Shown piece by piece: positions 63,506 to 64,000 of a stretch of 64,000 nt of DNA (position 1 is the first letter of the stretch; every line of letters begins with the position of its first letter). Source of the DNA: Jiella marina. Lineage in GTDB: Bacteria; Pseudomonadota; Alphaproteobacteria; Rhizobiales; Rhizobiaceae. The notes under the pieces were generated by a model. The model was not told the DNA's origin. It was given only the letters and a program-made list of their open reading frames with translations, and did no database searches. The stretch covers positions 620,001 to 684,000 of the forward strand of contig NZ_JAKQZG010000001.1 in assembly GCF_024359545.1 (NCBI RefSeq), given 5' to 3'. The position numbers were made by a program, and so were the translations under genes.

Positions 63506-63820
63506 TCAGGCGTCGGGAGCAATCACGCTTGCCGGCGCCGCCTTGCGTTCCCGCCACCATGCGGCGATCTTGCGACGGCGGCGAAACGCCAGAATGGCCA
63601 GAAGAAGCAGGCTGTCGAGAAGAATAGCCTCTGCGATGAGCCCCGGAATGGCTGCGGGATCCATGCCCAGGAGATTGCCGTAGATTGCGAAGACGTGGTC
63701 GTTGAGTTGGCGGGAGAGGAATACGCCGCCGACCTGGCTGCCGACGTCGAGGAGCGAGAGGTAATACCAGCCCCAGAAAAAGGCGAGCGGCGCAAACCAG
63801 AGGATGACGAGAGTCCGCAT
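63506..63820 (-). CDS. Small membrane protein, DUF6105-like
   Basis: 104 residues from the ATG at 63820, which has GGAG 7 bases upstream (GTG at 63823 is possible). Two membrane helices, LVILWFAPLAFFWGWYYLSL and a second around ILLDSLLLLAILAF, flank VFAIYGNLLGMDPAAIPGL. I recognise this as a small Hyphomicrobiales family (DUF6105) from memory. Its ATG overlaps the stop of the upstream gene (TGATG). Confidence 0.75.
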   Translation of the reverse strand: MRTLVILWFAPLAFFWGWYYLSLLDVGSQVGGVFLSRQLNDHVFAIYGNLLGMDPAAIPGLIAEAILLDSLLLLAILAFRRRRKIAAWWRERKAAPASVIAPDA

Positions 63821-64000
63821 CACGAGTCTCCTTCATCCCGGTCGCGTCTCGACCGCCGATCAGCCATGGCGGCCCGCTTGGCTTCCTCAAGATGCGCCAT
63901 CACCGCCTCGAACGCTTCATCATCCGAGCCATCTCCTCTGTCTTCGACCATATGATCGAAGAGCAGCGCCCCAAAGCTCATGGCAACGAGCATGGTGACG
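63820..64000 (-). CDS. Partial gene at the window end, hypothetical
   Basis: The frame is open from the window edge to a TGA at 63820-63822 that overlaps the start of the DUF6105-like gene. The visible C-terminal 59 residues include FGALLFDHMVEDRGDGSDDE and a helical, charged end (HLEEAKRAAMADRRSRRDRDEG, in parts). An ATG lies 7 bases inside the window, but a start beyond the window is also possible. Function unknown. Confidence 0.5.
   Translation of the reverse strand, partial: VTMLVAMSFGALLFDHMVEDRGDGSDDEAFEAVMAHLEEAKRAAMADRRSRRDRDEGDS

Noticed and set aside
1-64000. CRISPR arrays, insertion sequences, integrases, phage genes, rRNA
   Set aside because: I looked for regularly spaced repeats, transposase/integrase motifs and rRNA sequence and saw none.

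Overview
The window is a GC-rich stretch of an alphaproteobacterial chromosome, most probably order Hyphomicrobiales (Rhizobiales). The signs are a complex I NDUFA12-type subunit, an HWE histidine kinase, an imuA-imuB-dnaE2 cassette behind a GAAC-N7-GAAC LexA box, a DUF1127 protein, and the order M48 protease / DsbA / accB / accC / aat / DUF2155 / NDUFA12 / gatB / gatA / gatC / ruvX. I do not assign a genus. All functions are read from sequence motifs and family knowledge; no database search was run.

Layout. 1-1624: end of a TRAP transporter (large permease, Tat-exported binding protein). 1677-12453 (minus): a tight six-gene operon, the most unusual part of the window. It holds a 1663-residue GT2 + SPINDLY/GT41 + sulfotransferase fusion, a secreted caspase-like protease with peptidoglycan-binding and SEL1 modules, two secreted FGE-fold proteins lacking the catalytic cysteines, and two nucleotide-sugar SDR enzymes (tyvelose-epimerase-like and UDP-xylose-synthase-like). 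It looks like a surface glycan/sulfation system wired to a periplasmic caspase. 12.5-19.3 kb: tRNA-Gly, KDPG aldolase, SleB hydrolase, Der GTPase, TPR protein, NnrU, MAPEG. 19.4-22.1 kb: molybdopterin oxidoreductase translationally coupled to a DUF433/DUF5615 toxin-antitoxin pair. 22.3-28.1 kb: SOS mutagenesis cassette imuA-imuB-dnaE2, whose dnaE2 carries an in-frame palindromic repeat. 28.1-32.3 kb: FecR protein and CHASE2 cyclase, divergent from an exopolysaccharide priming transferase. 32.6-38.1 kb: DusA, tRNA-Cys, an orphan ureB/ureJ pair, class III aminotransferase, acetamidase. 38.1-39.1 kb: low-GC island with one unknown gene. 39.1-45 kb: HerA-like ATPase, HWE kinase, CorA, aminotransferase. 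45.2-51.1 kb: core block ending in complex I NDUFA12. 51.2-62.5 kb: PsiE, the gat genes (each partner coupled to a GNAT acetyltransferase), and between gatB and gatA an accessory block (tandem secreted paralogues, MocR regulator, DUF1127, LprI-like protein). 62.6-64 kb: ruvX and small Hyphomicrobiales proteins.

Main points for a second look: the 1.7-12.5 kb operon and its trifunctional transferase; the palindromic repeat read through in dnaE2; a roughly 240-bp low-GC patch inside gatB that suggests mosaic recombination; the orphan ureJ-ureB; the tandem secreted paralogues; and a 21-bp-period direct repeat at the MocR promoter.
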